A stretch of 18,851 bases of DNA from Falsiroseomonas sp035644895 (GTDB lineage Bacteria > Pseudomonadota > Alphaproteobacteria > Acetobacterales > Acetobacteraceae): positions 1 through 18,851 of the forward strand of contig DASQNQ010000366.1 in assembly GCA_035644895.1 (NCBI GenBank). Reading direction: 5' to 3'. The translations under genes were made by a program, and so were the position numbers. Shown here one piece after another: positions 7,416 through 15,028 of the stretch (within the stretch, counting starts at the first letter, position 1; each line of letters begins with the position of its first letter). The notes beneath the pieces were generated by a model that was not told where the DNA came from, did not search any database, and saw only the letters and a list, made by a program, of their open reading frames with translations.

Positions 7416-8572
7416 CAGGCGCCGTGGCGCCGGCGGCCATCGGCGTGGCGCAGCAGGAACTCGCGGCCCACCTTCACGCGCGGCGTGCCGTCGTACTCCA
7501 CGATGTCGGCGGTGGCGTAGGTCTCCCCCCAGGCATCGGGGATGAAGGACCCGGTGCCGACCACGTCGATCGGCGCCTTCGAGTCCAGCATCACGCGGCA
7601 CTTGCCGACCCCGAAGCCGGAGGAGGCGACGATGCGCACCTTGGGGAAGCCCGCCTCGTCCAGCGCCTCCCGCATCCGCCAGACGGCGGCGGCGGAGACG
7701 CCGGTGCCGACCAGGTAGCGCAGCTCGGTTTCCGAGCGGTAGCGGCGGATCGCGCCGGGCACATGACGTTCGAGCACGGCGTAGGACTCGGCCGGGTCCA
7801 GCCCCTCGAGGAACCGGCCGCCATGGGTGTCCAGCCGCACGCCGAGCCGCCCGGTCGCGGCGAGGTCAGGGAAGCGCCGGCATACGGCAAGGCCGTCCGT
7901 TATCTCGCGGCCGAAATAGTCCACCAGCACCGTCAGGTCGTCGTCCGGGAAGGTGTCGTGGAACAGCTCCGCGGCCCGGACGGTGGAGCCGGCATAGCCG
8001 ATCAGCGCATGCGGCATCGTGCCGCGGCCGCGCGTGGTGCCGAAGTAGTGGGCGGTGGCGTCGTTGGCGTTGCCGATGAAGCCCTTCGCGCCCTCCCGCT
8101 GCGCGGCGCGGCTGCCGACGGAGGCCGCATAGGCCATCATCTCCTGCATCTCGGCGCCCGCGCAGTGGCGCGCCTCCATCGCCAGGAAGCCAACCTGCGG
8201 CAGCGCCAGGCACCTCTGGTAGGCGTTGTGCGCCGCGACGCAGGCGGCGCCCAGCTTCTGCAGGATGATCGTCTCGAGGTCCGAGAGCTGCACGAAGGAG
8301 CCGGAGAGATAGAAGATCGGGTCGCCCGCGCCGACCCAGTCGCCTTCCGCGTGCATCAGCTCGATGTCGAAGCGCGCGCCGCGCGCCGTCGCCACCTGCT
8401 CCAGCCAGGTGATGGCGAGGCGCGGTGCGGAGACGACGGGGCGGCGCAGGAACACCGCGTAGGTCACCCGGCAATCGCCATGCTTGGCGACGATCGCCTT
8501 GGTCCGGTTGAAGTAGCTGTCGGTGCGGGCGGCGATGGTGCCGTCCGCCGCCGGTTGGTCACCCTCCGTCAT
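7415..8572 (-). CDS. Nicotinate phosphoribosyltransferase, archaeal-type subgroup
   Basis: Transfers the phosphoribosyl group of PRPP to nicotinic acid to give nicotinate mononucleotide (Preiss-Handler salvage). The protein is 385 residues, shorter than E. coli PncB (about 400). Seen: TDSYFNRT at 17-24, GTMPHALIGYAGS at about 184-196, the ribose/phosphate-side segment RLDTHGGRF at 246-254, and the late strand IVASSGFGVGK. From memory, these resemble the Thermoplasma-type NAPRTase more than PncB. The usual double-arginine (FGxRR-like) segment reads MEARH at about 132-136, so the second Arg is His. The gene overlaps the DAHP synthase stop by four bases (ATGA) and the transporter start by one, consistent with coupled translation. 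pncB would be the functional name, but subgroup membership makes the symbol uncertain. Confidence 0.9.
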   Translation of the reverse strand: MTEGDQPAADGTIAARTDSYFNRTKAIVAKHGDCRVTYAVFLRRPVVSAPRLAITWLEQVATARGARFDIELMHAEGDWVGAGDPIFYLSGSFVQLSDLETIILQKLGAACVAAHNAYQRCLALPQVGFLAMEARHCAGAEMQEMMAYAASVGSRAAQREGAKGFIGNANDATAHYFGTTRGRGTMPHALIGYAGSTVRAAELFHDTFPDDDLTVLVDYFGREITDGLAVCRRFPDLAATGRLGVRLDTHGGRFLEGLDPAESYAVLERHVPGAIRRYRSETELRYLVGTGVSAAAVWRMREALDEAGFPKVRIVASSGFGVGKCRVMLDSKAPIDVVGTGSFIPDAWGETYATADIVEYDGTPRVKVGREFLLRHADGRRRHGA

Positions 8573-9948
8573 TGCGCGGCCGCCGGCATGGCGGCGGTGC
8601 CCGGCCGCCGCGCCTTCAACTCTTCGGCGATCAGGAAGGCGAGCTCGAGCGACTGCTCGGCGTTCAGGCGCGGGTCGCAGAAGGTGGCGTAGTTGGCCGA
8701 GAGGTCGGCCTCCGTCAGCCGGTGCGCGCCGCCCAGGCATTCCGTCACGTTCTGGCCCGTCATCTCGACATGCACGCCGCCGGGGATCGTGCCCTCGGCG
8801 CCGTGGCAATCGAAGAAGCGGCGCACTTCTGACAGGATCGCGTCGAAGAGGCGCGTCTTGTAGTCGCCCGCCTTGACCGTGTTGCCGTGCATCGGGTCGC
8901 ACAGCCACACCACGTTGCGCCCCGCGCGGCGGATGGCGCGCAGCAGCGGCGGCAGCTTCGCCTCCACCTTGTCGGCGCCCATGCGGGAGATGAGGGTCAG
9001 CCGCCCCCGCTCGTTCGCCGGGTTCAGGATTTCCGTCAGGCGCACCAGCTCGTCCGGGTCCATGTTCGGCCCGACCTTCATGCCGATCGGGTTCTGCACG
9101 CCGCGCATGAACTCCACATGCGCGCCGTCCGGCTGGCGCGTGCGGTCGCCGATCCAGAGGAAGTGGGCCGAGCAGGCCCAATGTCGCCCCGGATGGACCG
9201 AGCTCTCGCGCGTCAGCGCCTCCTCGAACGGCAGCAGCAGCGCCTCGTGGCTCGTGTAGAACTCCGTCTCGCGCAGTTGCGGCAGGTTGCTCATGCCGCA
9301 GGCGCCCATGAAGTTGAGCGTCTCGTCGATCCGGTGCGCCAGGTCTTCGTAGCGGCCCGCCAGCGGAGAGCGCGCGGCGAAGTCGAGGTTCCAGCGGTGC
9401 ACCTGGTGCAGATCCGCATAGCCGCCGGTTGCAAAGGCACGCAGGAGGTTCAGCGTCGAGGCGGCCTGGAGGTACGCGAACTCCATCCGGCCCGGGTCGG
9501 GGATGCGGGCCTCCGCCGTGAAGTCCGGCCCGTTCACGATGTCCCCGCGGTACGAGGGCAGCGTCGTGCCTCCCACCGTTTCGGTGTCCGAGGAGCGCGG
9601 CTTCGCGAACTGCCCCGCCATGCGGCCGAGCTTCACGACAGGCAGGGCGGCGCCGAAGGTCAGCACCACCGCCATCTGCAGCAGCACGCGGAAGGTGTCG
9701 CGGATCGTGTTCGTGTTGAACTCGGCGAAGCTCTCCGCGCAGTCGCCGCCCTGCAGGACGAAGGCGTGCCCGTCGCCCGCGCGGGCAAGCTGCGCCTTCA
9801 GCCGCTCCGCCTCTCCGGCGAAGACCAGCGGCGGGAAGCGGCGGACCTTCGCCTCCATGGCCCTGAGGGCCCCCTGGTCCGGGTAGTCCGGAACCTGCCG
9901 GATCGGCATCGCCCGCCAGCTGTCGGGGCTCCACGCACGCGCAACCAT
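8569..9948 (-). CDS. aroG: Class II 3-deoxy-7-phosphoheptulonate (DAHP) synthase
   Basis: Condenses phosphoenolpyruvate with erythrose 4-phosphate, the first step of the shikimate pathway. The protein is 459 residues, typical for the plant/Mycobacterium-type (class II) enzyme and unrelated in length to E. coli AroG. Seen: QGGDCAE with metal-binding C70, GADKVEAKLPPLL at about 324-336, CDPMHGNT with H354, GGVHVEMTGQ with E395, and CDPRLNAEQS with D425; these four correspond to the known metal ligands. ATG at 9948 is preceded by GGAG about 9 nt upstream. It heads the five-gene minus-strand unit, its TGA overlapping the next ATG by 4 bp. The symbol is used loosely; some databases call class II enzymes aroF, aroH or aroA(II). 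Confidence 0.96.
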   Translation of the reverse strand: MVARAWSPDSWRAMPIRQVPDYPDQGALRAMEAKVRRFPPLVFAGEAERLKAQLARAGDGHAFVLQGGDCAESFAEFNTNTIRDTFRVLLQMAVVLTFGAALPVVKLGRMAGQFAKPRSSDTETVGGTTLPSYRGDIVNGPDFTAEARIPDPGRMEFAYLQAASTLNLLRAFATGGYADLHQVHRWNLDFAARSPLAGRYEDLAHRIDETLNFMGACGMSNLPQLRETEFYTSHEALLLPFEEALTRESSVHPGRHWACSAHFLWIGDRTRQPDGAHVEFMRGVQNPIGMKVGPNMDPDELVRLTEILNPANERGRLTLISRMGADKVEAKLPPLLRAIRRAGRNVVWLCDPMHGNTVKAGDYKTRLFDAILSEVRRFFDCHGAEGTIPGGVHVEMTGQNVTECLGGAHRLTEADLSANYATFCDPRLNAEQSLELAFLIAEELKARRPGTAAMPAAAQ

Positions 9949-9975
9949 AGTCCTGGCTCCACTCCCAAGGCCGTG

Positions 9976-10003
9976 ACCTTAGCGCCGGCCCCGGCTTTGG
10001 CAA
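9976..10003 (-). promoter_or_regulatory. Candidate promoter of the DAHP synthase-NAD unit
   Basis: On the minus strand TTGCCA (10003-9998, 5 of 6 consensus bases) and TAAGGT (9981-9976, 3 of 6) are 16 nt apart. The predicted start near 9969 would leave a leader of about 20 nt containing GGAG before the ATG at 9948. The -35 box overlaps the hairpin following gor. Confidence 0.35.
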
Positions 10004-10009
10004 ACCGGG
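9990..10009 (-). terminator. Hairpin directly after gor stop codon
   Basis: CCCGG pairs with CCGGG and extends by one G-U and two A-U pairs around a 4-nt loop, immediately beyond the gor stop (10010-10012). No T-tract follows, so it may stabilise the mRNA 3' end or assist Rho-dependent termination instead of acting as an intrinsic terminator. Confidence 0.3.
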
Positions 10010-11386
10010 CTATTCGGCCGCGGCGCGCAACCCTGCCTCCCGGACGCGGGTGCGGAGCGTCACCCACTCCTCCGCCGCCGTGGGATGGATGCCGATGGTG
10101 CGGTCGAAGTCCTCCTTGGTCGCGCCCATGTTCACGGCGATTCCGACGCCCTGCATGATCTCGGGCGCGTCCTCGCCGATCATGTGCGCGCCCAGAACCT
10201 TCCGGGTGCGCTGGCAGACCACCAGCTTCATCATGGTGCGCCGGGCGCGGCGGCTGATGGTGTGGCGCATGGGCGTGAAGCGGGCGATGTAGATGTCGAC
10301 CGGCCCCTTCGCCGCCGCGTCGGCCTCGGTCATGCCCACGGTGCCGACGGGCGGGTTGGTGAAGACGGCGGTCGGGACGTTCAGGTAGCTCGCGCGCCTC
10401 GGATTGTTGCCGAACAGCGTGTCCGCCAGCGCGTGCCCGACCGCGGTCGCCATCGGGGTCAGGTTGAGCTGGTTCGTGACGTCGCCGATGGCGAAGATGC
10501 TCTTCTGCGTCGTCGCGTGCTCCTCGTCCACGACGATCGCGCCGCTCTCGGTGCAGGACACGCCGGCCTTGTCGAGGCCGAGGCCGGTGATGTCCGGCAC
10601 GCGCCCGGTGGCGAACAGCACGGCATCGGTCTCGATCTCGGCGCCCGTCGTCGTGCGGGCGACCAGCGCGGACCCGCGACGCTCGAGCGACGCCAGCTCC
10701 TGGCCCGTGTGCTGGCGGATGTCGAGGTGGTCGAGGCTGTCCTTCACCGCCTCCCGCAGGTCCTGGTCGAAGTGGCGGAGCGGCAGGTTCGATCGGTAGA
10801 CGAGGTCGATCTCGGCGCCGAGGCCGCGGAACACGCCCGCGAACTCCAGCGCGATGTAGCCGCTTCCCACCACCACCATGCGCCGCGGCGTGCGGCGCAG
10901 GTGGAACAGGTCGTCGGACGTCATGCCGAGCTCGGCGCCCGGGATTTCCGGCTTCACCGGCTTGCCGCCGACGGCGATGACGATGCGCCCGGCGGTGACC
11001 ACGCGCTCGCCCACGCGGACCTCGTGCGGACCCTCCAGGGTCGCGCGTGCCTCGAACACCTCGCAGCCGGCGTTGGCGAGGAGCTGCCGGTAGATGCCCG
11101 ACAGGCGCTGCACCTCCGAATCCCGTGCCTCCGCGAGCTTCGCCAGCGAATGCTCGCCCTTCACCACCGTCCAGCCGAAGGCCGGCGCGTCGTCGAGGAA
11201 GCCGGAATACTCGGCCGCGTTGACCATGATCTTCTTCGGCACGCAGCCCACGTTGACGCAGGTTCCGCCCCAGAAGCGCTGCTCTGCCACAGCAACCTTC
11301 GCGCCATGCCCGGCCGCGATGCGCGCGCAGCGCACGCCCGCGCTGCCGCCGCCGATGACGAAGAGGTCGTAGTCGTACTCGGACAT
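10010..11386 (-). CDS. gor: Glutathione-disulfide reductase (NADPH)
   Basis: Flavoprotein that reduces oxidised glutathione with NADPH in the cytoplasm. It is 458 residues, close to E. coli Gor. Seen in order: FAD-binding GGGSAG at 12-17, the redox-active disulfide CVNVGC (C43, C48), the NADPH-binding GSGYIA at 174-179, and arginines R198 and R204 (YRSNLPLRHFD), which in this family select NADPH over NADH. The second FAD segment IFAIGDV and the C-terminal catalytic HPTAAEE (H434, E439) follow. The combination separates it from dihydrolipoamide dehydrogenase and mercuric reductase. An AGAGG about 10 nt upstream supports the start at 11386. It lies 117 bp downstream of the succinate-semialdehyde dehydrogenase gene on the same strand, with two GC-rich hairpins between them. 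Confidence 0.96.
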   Translation of the reverse strand: MSEYDYDLFVIGGGSAGVRCARIAAGHGAKVAVAEQRFWGGTCVNVGCVPKKIMVNAAEYSGFLDDAPAFGWTVVKGEHSLAKLAEARDSEVQRLSGIYRQLLANAGCEVFEARATLEGPHEVRVGERVVTAGRIVIAVGGKPVKPEIPGAELGMTSDDLFHLRRTPRRMVVVGSGYIALEFAGVFRGLGAEIDLVYRSNLPLRHFDQDLREAVKDSLDHLDIRQHTGQELASLERRGSALVARTTTGAEIETDAVLFATGRVPDITGLGLDKAGVSCTESGAIVVDEEHATTQKSIFAIGDVTNQLNLTPMATAVGHALADTLFGNNPRRASYLNVPTAVFTNPPVGTVGMTEADAAAKGPVDIYIARFTPMRHTISRRARRTMMKLVVCQRTRKVLGAHMIGEDAPEIMQGVGIAVNMGATKEDFDRTIGIHPTAAEEWVTLRTRVREAGLRAAAE

Positions 11387-11424
11387 GCGAAGCAGCCTCT
11401 GAAGGACAGGAACCTGCGGGCTGA

Positions 11425-11440
11425 GGCCCCGAATGGGGCC
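11425..11440. repeat. Perfect 6-bp inverted repeat in the gabD-gor gap
   Basis: GGCCCC and GGGGCC arms around a GAAT loop. It lies 39-54 bp upstream of the gor start, so it would be in the gor leader or promoter region. No T-tract follows on either strand. Confidence 0.4.
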
Positions 11441-11464
11441 CGCCGCCTACGCGCCGAAGCCAAG

Positions 11465-11480
11465 GCCGCCGGACGGCGGC
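11465..11480. repeat. Second perfect 6-bp inverted repeat in the gabD-gor gap
   Basis: GCCGCC and GGCGGC arms around a GGAC loop, 24 bp from the repeat at 11425 and about 24 bp past the gabD stop. It could form a 3'-end hairpin on the gabD transcript. Without a T-run it is not a clear intrinsic terminator. Confidence 0.4.
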
Positions 11481-11503
11481 CACCCGGCGTCTGAGGGCAT
11501 GTA

Positions 11504-12982
11504 CTAGGTCCCGATGCCGCCGAGCGCGAGGTACTTCACCTCGAGGTACTCCTCGATGCCGTACTTCGACCCCTCGCGGCCCAGCCCGCTCTCCTTCATC
11601 CCGCCGAAGGGCGCGACCTCGGTGGAGATGATGCCCTCGTTGATGCCGATGATGCCGTATTCCAGCGCCTCGGCGACGCGGAAGATGCGGCCGACGTCGC
11701 GCGAATAGAAGTACGCTGCGAGGCCGAAGGGCGTGTCGTTCGCCAGCCGCACCGCCTCCTCCTCTGTCCGGAACCTGAAGAGCGGCGCGACGGGGGCGAA
11801 GGTCTCCTCCTGAAAGATGATCGCCTCGTGCGGCACGTCGACCAGGATGGTGGGCTGGTAGAAGTTGCCGCCCAGCGCGTGACGCGCGCCGCCCGTCAGC
11901 ACCCGCGCACCCTTTCCGAGCGCGTCGGCGACGTGCTGCTCGGCCTTCTTCACGCCGTCCGCGTTGATGAGCGGCCCGACGACGACGCCGGGCTCCATCC
12001 CGTTGCCCACCTTCATCGCCTCGACGGCGGCCTTCAGCTTCTGCGCGAAGGCCTCGTAGACGCCCTCCTGCACGAGGATGCGGTTGGCACAGACGCAGGT
12101 CTGGCCGGCGTTGCGGTACTTGGACGCCATCGCGCCCTTCACCGCCTCGTCCAGGTCGGCGTCCTCGAACACGATGAAGGGCGCGTTGCCGCCGAGTTCC
12201 ATCGAGGTCTTCTTGATTGTGCCCGCGCACTGCTCCAGCAGCACGCGCCCGACCTCGGTGCTGCCGGTGAAGGACAGCTTGCGCACCAGCGGGTTGGACG
12301 TGATCTCCTTCCCCATTTCGCCCGACGGACCGGTGACGATGTTGCACACGCCGGGCGGCAGGCCCGCCCGCTCGGCCAGCACGCCGATCGCGAGCGCGGA
12401 GAAGGGCGTCTGGGAGGCCGGGCGGATCACGCCCGTGCAGCCCGCGGCCCAGCCCGGTCCCATCTTCCGCGTGATCATCGCGGCGGGGAAGTTCCAGGGC
12501 GTGATCGCCGCGAAGACGCCAATCGGCTCCTTCGTCACGATGATGCGCCGGCCCTTCATGTTCTGCGGGATGGTGTCGCCGTAGACGCGCTTTCCCTCCT
12601 CCGCGAACCACTCGATGAAGGAGGCGGCATAGGCGATCTCGCCCTTCGCCTCGGCCAGCGGCTTGCCCTGCTCGGCCGTCATGATGGCGGCCAGATCGTC
12701 GGCGTTCGCCATCATCAGGTCGAACAGCCGGCGCAGGATGGCGGATCGCTCCTTCGCCAGCATGGCGCGCCAGCCGGCCTGCGCGGCGTTCGCCGCCTCG
12801 ATCGCCTGGCGCGTCTCGGCGGCGGACATGGCGGGCACGGTGCCGACCGTCTCGCCGGTCGCGGGGTTGCGGACGGCGATGGTCTTTCCGCTTGCGGCCT
12901 GGACCCACTGGCCGCCGATCAGGTTGGCCTGGCGGAAGAGGTCGGGGTCCTTCAGCGGCAGGCGTGCGACGGTGTCGAGCAT
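11504..12982 (-). CDS. gabD: Succinate-semialdehyde dehydrogenase (GabD-like)
   Basis: Oxidises succinate semialdehyde to succinate with NAD(P), the final step of GABA breakdown. The 492-residue sequence follows E. coli GabD closely (LVRKLSFTGSTEVGR, NAGQTCVCANR, EVAPFGGMKESGLGREGSK). The catalytic set is present: N164 in TPWNFP, E262 in MELGGNAP and C296 in GQTC. One departure stands out: the cofactor-binding lysine in the usual LKPASQTP motif is Arg here (IRPASQTP, R187), and the preceding helix reads GPGWAAGCTGV instead of GPALAAGCTMV. The start at 12982 has GGAG upstream and a good promoter-like pair beyond. No gabT or gabP is near, so substrate assignment rests on similarity; a related semialdehyde is possible. 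Confidence 0.92.
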   Translation of the reverse strand: MLDTVARLPLKDPDLFRQANLIGGQWVQAASGKTIAVRNPATGETVGTVPAMSAAETRQAIEAANAAQAGWRAMLAKERSAILRRLFDLMMANADDLAAIMTAEQGKPLAEAKGEIAYAASFIEWFAEEGKRVYGDTIPQNMKGRRIIVTKEPIGVFAAITPWNFPAAMITRKMGPGWAAGCTGVIRPASQTPFSALAIGVLAERAGLPPGVCNIVTGPSGEMGKEITSNPLVRKLSFTGSTEVGRVLLEQCAGTIKKTSMELGGNAPFIVFEDADLDEAVKGAMASKYRNAGQTCVCANRILVQEGVYEAFAQKLKAAVEAMKVGNGMEPGVVVGPLINADGVKKAEQHVADALGKGARVLTGGARHALGGNFYQPTILVDVPHEAIIFQEETFAPVAPLFRFRTEEEAVRLANDTPFGLAAYFYSRDVGRIFRVAEALEYGIIGINEGIISTEVAPFGGMKESGLGREGSKYGIEEYLEVKYLALGGIGT

Positions 12983-13011
12983 CTCTGGCCTTCTCCCTTG
13001 GCGTGCCCCGG

Positions 13012-13040
13012 AAGATAGGCCCGTCGGTGGCCCGTGTCAG
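13012..13040 (-). promoter_or_regulatory. Candidate promoter of gabD, overlapping the glmU stop
   Basis: On the minus strand CTGACA (13040-13035, 5 of 6) and TATCTT (13017-13012, 4 of 6) are separated by exactly 17 nt. The glmU stop codon lies inside the -35 box. The predicted start near 13005 gives a short leader of about 20 nt that carries the GGAG ribosome-binding site. Confidence 0.5.
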
Positions 13041-14350
13041 CGGGGCGCCTTCGGCTTGCCCTTGAAGCCGCGCCCGGGCTTCACCGCCTGCCGCCCGCGC
13101 GCGACGGCCAGCGCGTCGTCCGGCACGTCCTCCGTGATCACGCTGCCGGCACCGACCAGGGCGCGTGCGCCGACGCGCACCGGCGCGACGAGGGCGGTGT
13201 CGGAGCCGATGAAGGCGCCCTCCCCGATCTCCGTCCGGTGCTTGGCGACGCCGTCGTAGTTGCAGGTGATGGTGCCCGCGCCGATGTTGCTCGCGGCCCC
13301 CACCGTGGCGTCGCCCAGGTAGCTCAGGTGGTTCACCTTGGCCCCCTCCCCCAGCACGGTGGCCTTCAGCTCGCAAAAATTGCCGACATGCGCGCCGCGC
13401 CCGACCTCCGTGCCAGGGCGCAGCCGGGCGAAGGGGCCGACCACAGCGCCTGCCCGCACCACGCAGCCCTCCAGGTGGGAGAAGGCGCGGATCTCGGCGC
13501 CGTCCTCGACCTCGACGCCCGGGCCGAAGACCACGTTCGGGCCGACGGTGACGTCCTGGCCGAGGCGCGTGTCGTGGCTGAACACCACGCTTTCCGGCTG
13601 GATCAGCGTGGCGCCGCCCTCCATCGCGGCGCGGCGGCGGGCGCGCTGGAACTCGGCCTCCGCCTCGGCCAGCTCGGCGCGGCTGTTGATGCCGCGCAGC
13701 TCGGCCTCGGGCGCCTCGACGGCGGCCACGCGCACGCCCTCGGCGGCCGCCAGCGCCACCACGTCCGTCAGGTAGTACTCACCCTTGGCGTTGTCGTTGC
13801 GTACCGCGCGCAGCCAGCGCAGCAGGTCGGGCGCCGCGGCGCAGACCACGCCTGCGTTGCAAAGGCCGATGGCGCGCTCCGCCTCCGACGCATCGGCCCA
13901 TTCCACGATGCGCTGCACGGCGCCCGTCGCATCCGTCACCACGCGGCCGTAGCGCGCGGGGTCGGCCGGGCGCATCGCCAGCATCACAAGCCCCGCCCCC
14001 TCCCGCGCCGCGCGCAGCCGGGCCAGCGTCGCGGGGGTGATGAGCGGGTTGTCGGCGTAGAGGACGGCGACGTCGCCCCCGGCCGCTTCGATCAGCGGCG
14101 CCGCCTGCAGCGCGGCATGCGCGGTGCCCAGGCGCTCGGCCTGCACCGCCGTCGGATGAGGGGAGGCCGCGGCCTCCAGCTCCGGCATTCCCGGCCCCAC
14201 CACCACCACGGCCCGGTCGAAGGCCGCCTCCACCGAGGCGAGGAGGTGGCGGAGCATCGGCCGCCCGCCGATCGGGTGAAGCGCCTTGGGCAGGCGGGAC
14301 CTCATGCGGGTGCCGAGGCCGGCGGCGAGGAGGATGGCGGTGGCTGTCAT
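13037..14350 (-). CDS. glmU: Bifunctional GlmU: GlcN-1-P acetyltransferase / GlcNAc-1-P uridylyltransferase
   Basis: Makes UDP-N-acetylglucosamine for peptidoglycan and lipopolysaccharide. The 437-residue protein is slightly shorter than E. coli GlmU (456). The N-terminal nucleotidyltransferase starts with LAAGLGTRMRSRLPK (residues 8-22) and carries the metal-binding Asp at D100 (YADNPL, where many homologues have YGD-PL). The C-terminal left-handed beta helix has FARLRPGTEVG, HVGNFCELK (K329), the catalytic His H341 in NHLSYLGD, and NIGAGTITCNYDG at about 355-367. The start is placed at 14350 because the uridylyltransferase motif begins there; the longer open frame runs antisense through gph. 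Its start is 27 bp from that of the divergent gph gene. Confidence 0.96.
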   Translation of the reverse strand: MTATAILLAAGLGTRMRSRLPKALHPIGGRPMLRHLLASVEAAFDRAVVVVGPGMPELEAAASPHPTAVQAERLGTAHAALQAAPLIEAAGGDVAVLYADNPLITPATLARLRAAREGAGLVMLAMRPADPARYGRVVTDATGAVQRIVEWADASEAERAIGLCNAGVVCAAAPDLLRWLRAVRNDNAKGEYYLTDVVALAAAEGVRVAAVEAPEAELRGINSRAELAEAEAEFQRARRRAAMEGGATLIQPESVVFSHDTRLGQDVTVGPNVVFGPGVEVEDGAEIRAFSHLEGCVVRAGAVVGPFARLRPGTEVGRGAHVGNFCELKATVLGEGAKVNHLSYLGDATVGAASNIGAGTITCNYDGVAKHRTEIGEGAFIGSDTALVAPVRVGARALVGAGSVITEDVPDDALAVARGRQAVKPGRGFKGKPKAPR

Positions 14351-14377
14351 GGGGCCGGGGGGCTGTACGCGCGCCCC

Positions 14378-15028
14378 ATGATCCCGACCGCACTGCTCGA
14401 CCTGGACGGTACGCTGGTGGACAGCGCGCCGGACCTCCACGCCGCACTCGACCGCCTGATGGCGGCGCGTGGCCTGCCGCCCTTCGCGCTGGCGGAGGTG
14501 GTGGCGATGATCGGCGACGGCGCGCGCGTGCTGGTGGAACGGGCGCTCGCCGCCCGGGGACGCCCCTTCAACCCGGCGGCGCTGGACGAATTCCTGGCGG
14601 ACTACACGGCCAATGCCGCCGTGCTCACCCGTCCCTTCCCCGGCATCCCGGAGGCGCTGGACGCGCTCGCCGCCGCGGGCTGGCGGCTCGCGGTCTGCAC
14701 CAACAAGCCGGAGCGTGCGACGCGGGAACTGCTCGGTGCGCTCGGCCTCTCCGGGCGGTTCGCGGCCGTGGGGGGCGGCGACACCTACCCGGTCCGAAAG
14801 CCCGACCCGGGGCACCTGCTGGCCACGCTGCGCGACGCCGGCGGCGACCCTGCCCGGGCCGTGATGGTGGGCGACCACCGCAATGACGTGCGGGCGGCAT
14901 CCGGCGCCGGGGTTCCGTGCGTGTTCGCTGCCTGGGGCTACGGACCGCTGGAGATGGCGGAGAGCGCGGCGATCGCCCGCTCGCCCGCGGAACTCCCCGC
15001 GCTACTGTCGCGCCTGCTCCGCGCGTAG
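14378..15028 (+). CDS. gph: Phosphoglycolate phosphatase (HAD superfamily)
   Basis: Likely dephosphorylates 2-phosphoglycolate formed during DNA repair or photorespiration-like chemistry. The 216-residue protein has all four HAD motifs: DLDGTLVDS with D8 and D10, CTNK with T108, RKPDP with K131, and GDHRND with D175. The small helical cap between residues 15 and 85 fits the Gph/PGP group. The start at 14378 places motif I at the very N-terminus, as expected. There is no clear Shine-Dalgarno. Divergent from glmU; its last 27 bp overlap the 3' end of the opposite-strand DUF3108 gene. HAD phosphatases are promiscuous, so the precise substrate is by family only. Confidence 0.93.
   Translation: MIPTALLDLDGTLVDSAPDLHAALDRLMAARGLPPFALAEVVAMIGDGARVLVERALAARGRPFNPAALDEFLADYTANAAVLTRPFPGIPEALDALAAAGWRLAVCTNKPERATRELLGALGLSGRFAAVGGGDTYPVRKPDPGHLLATLRDAGGDPARAVMVGDHRNDVRAASGAGVPCVFAAWGYGPLEMAESAAIARSPAELPALLSRLLRA

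Noticed and set aside
7415..10003. A single 862-residue fusion of DAHP synthase and nicotinate phosphoribosyltransferase
   Set aside because: The DAHP synthase motifs are in a different frame that stops at 8569. The upstream part of this frame is a shadow, and the real phosphoribosyltransferase starts at 8572.
9798..13376. A 1192-codon open frame on the minus strand spanning parts of four genes
   Set aside because: It is a shadow frame. It crosses aroG, gor, gabD and glmU, each with clear motifs in another frame, and its translation is Arg/Gly/Ala-rich with no recognisable domain. Long stop-free frames are expected at this G+C.
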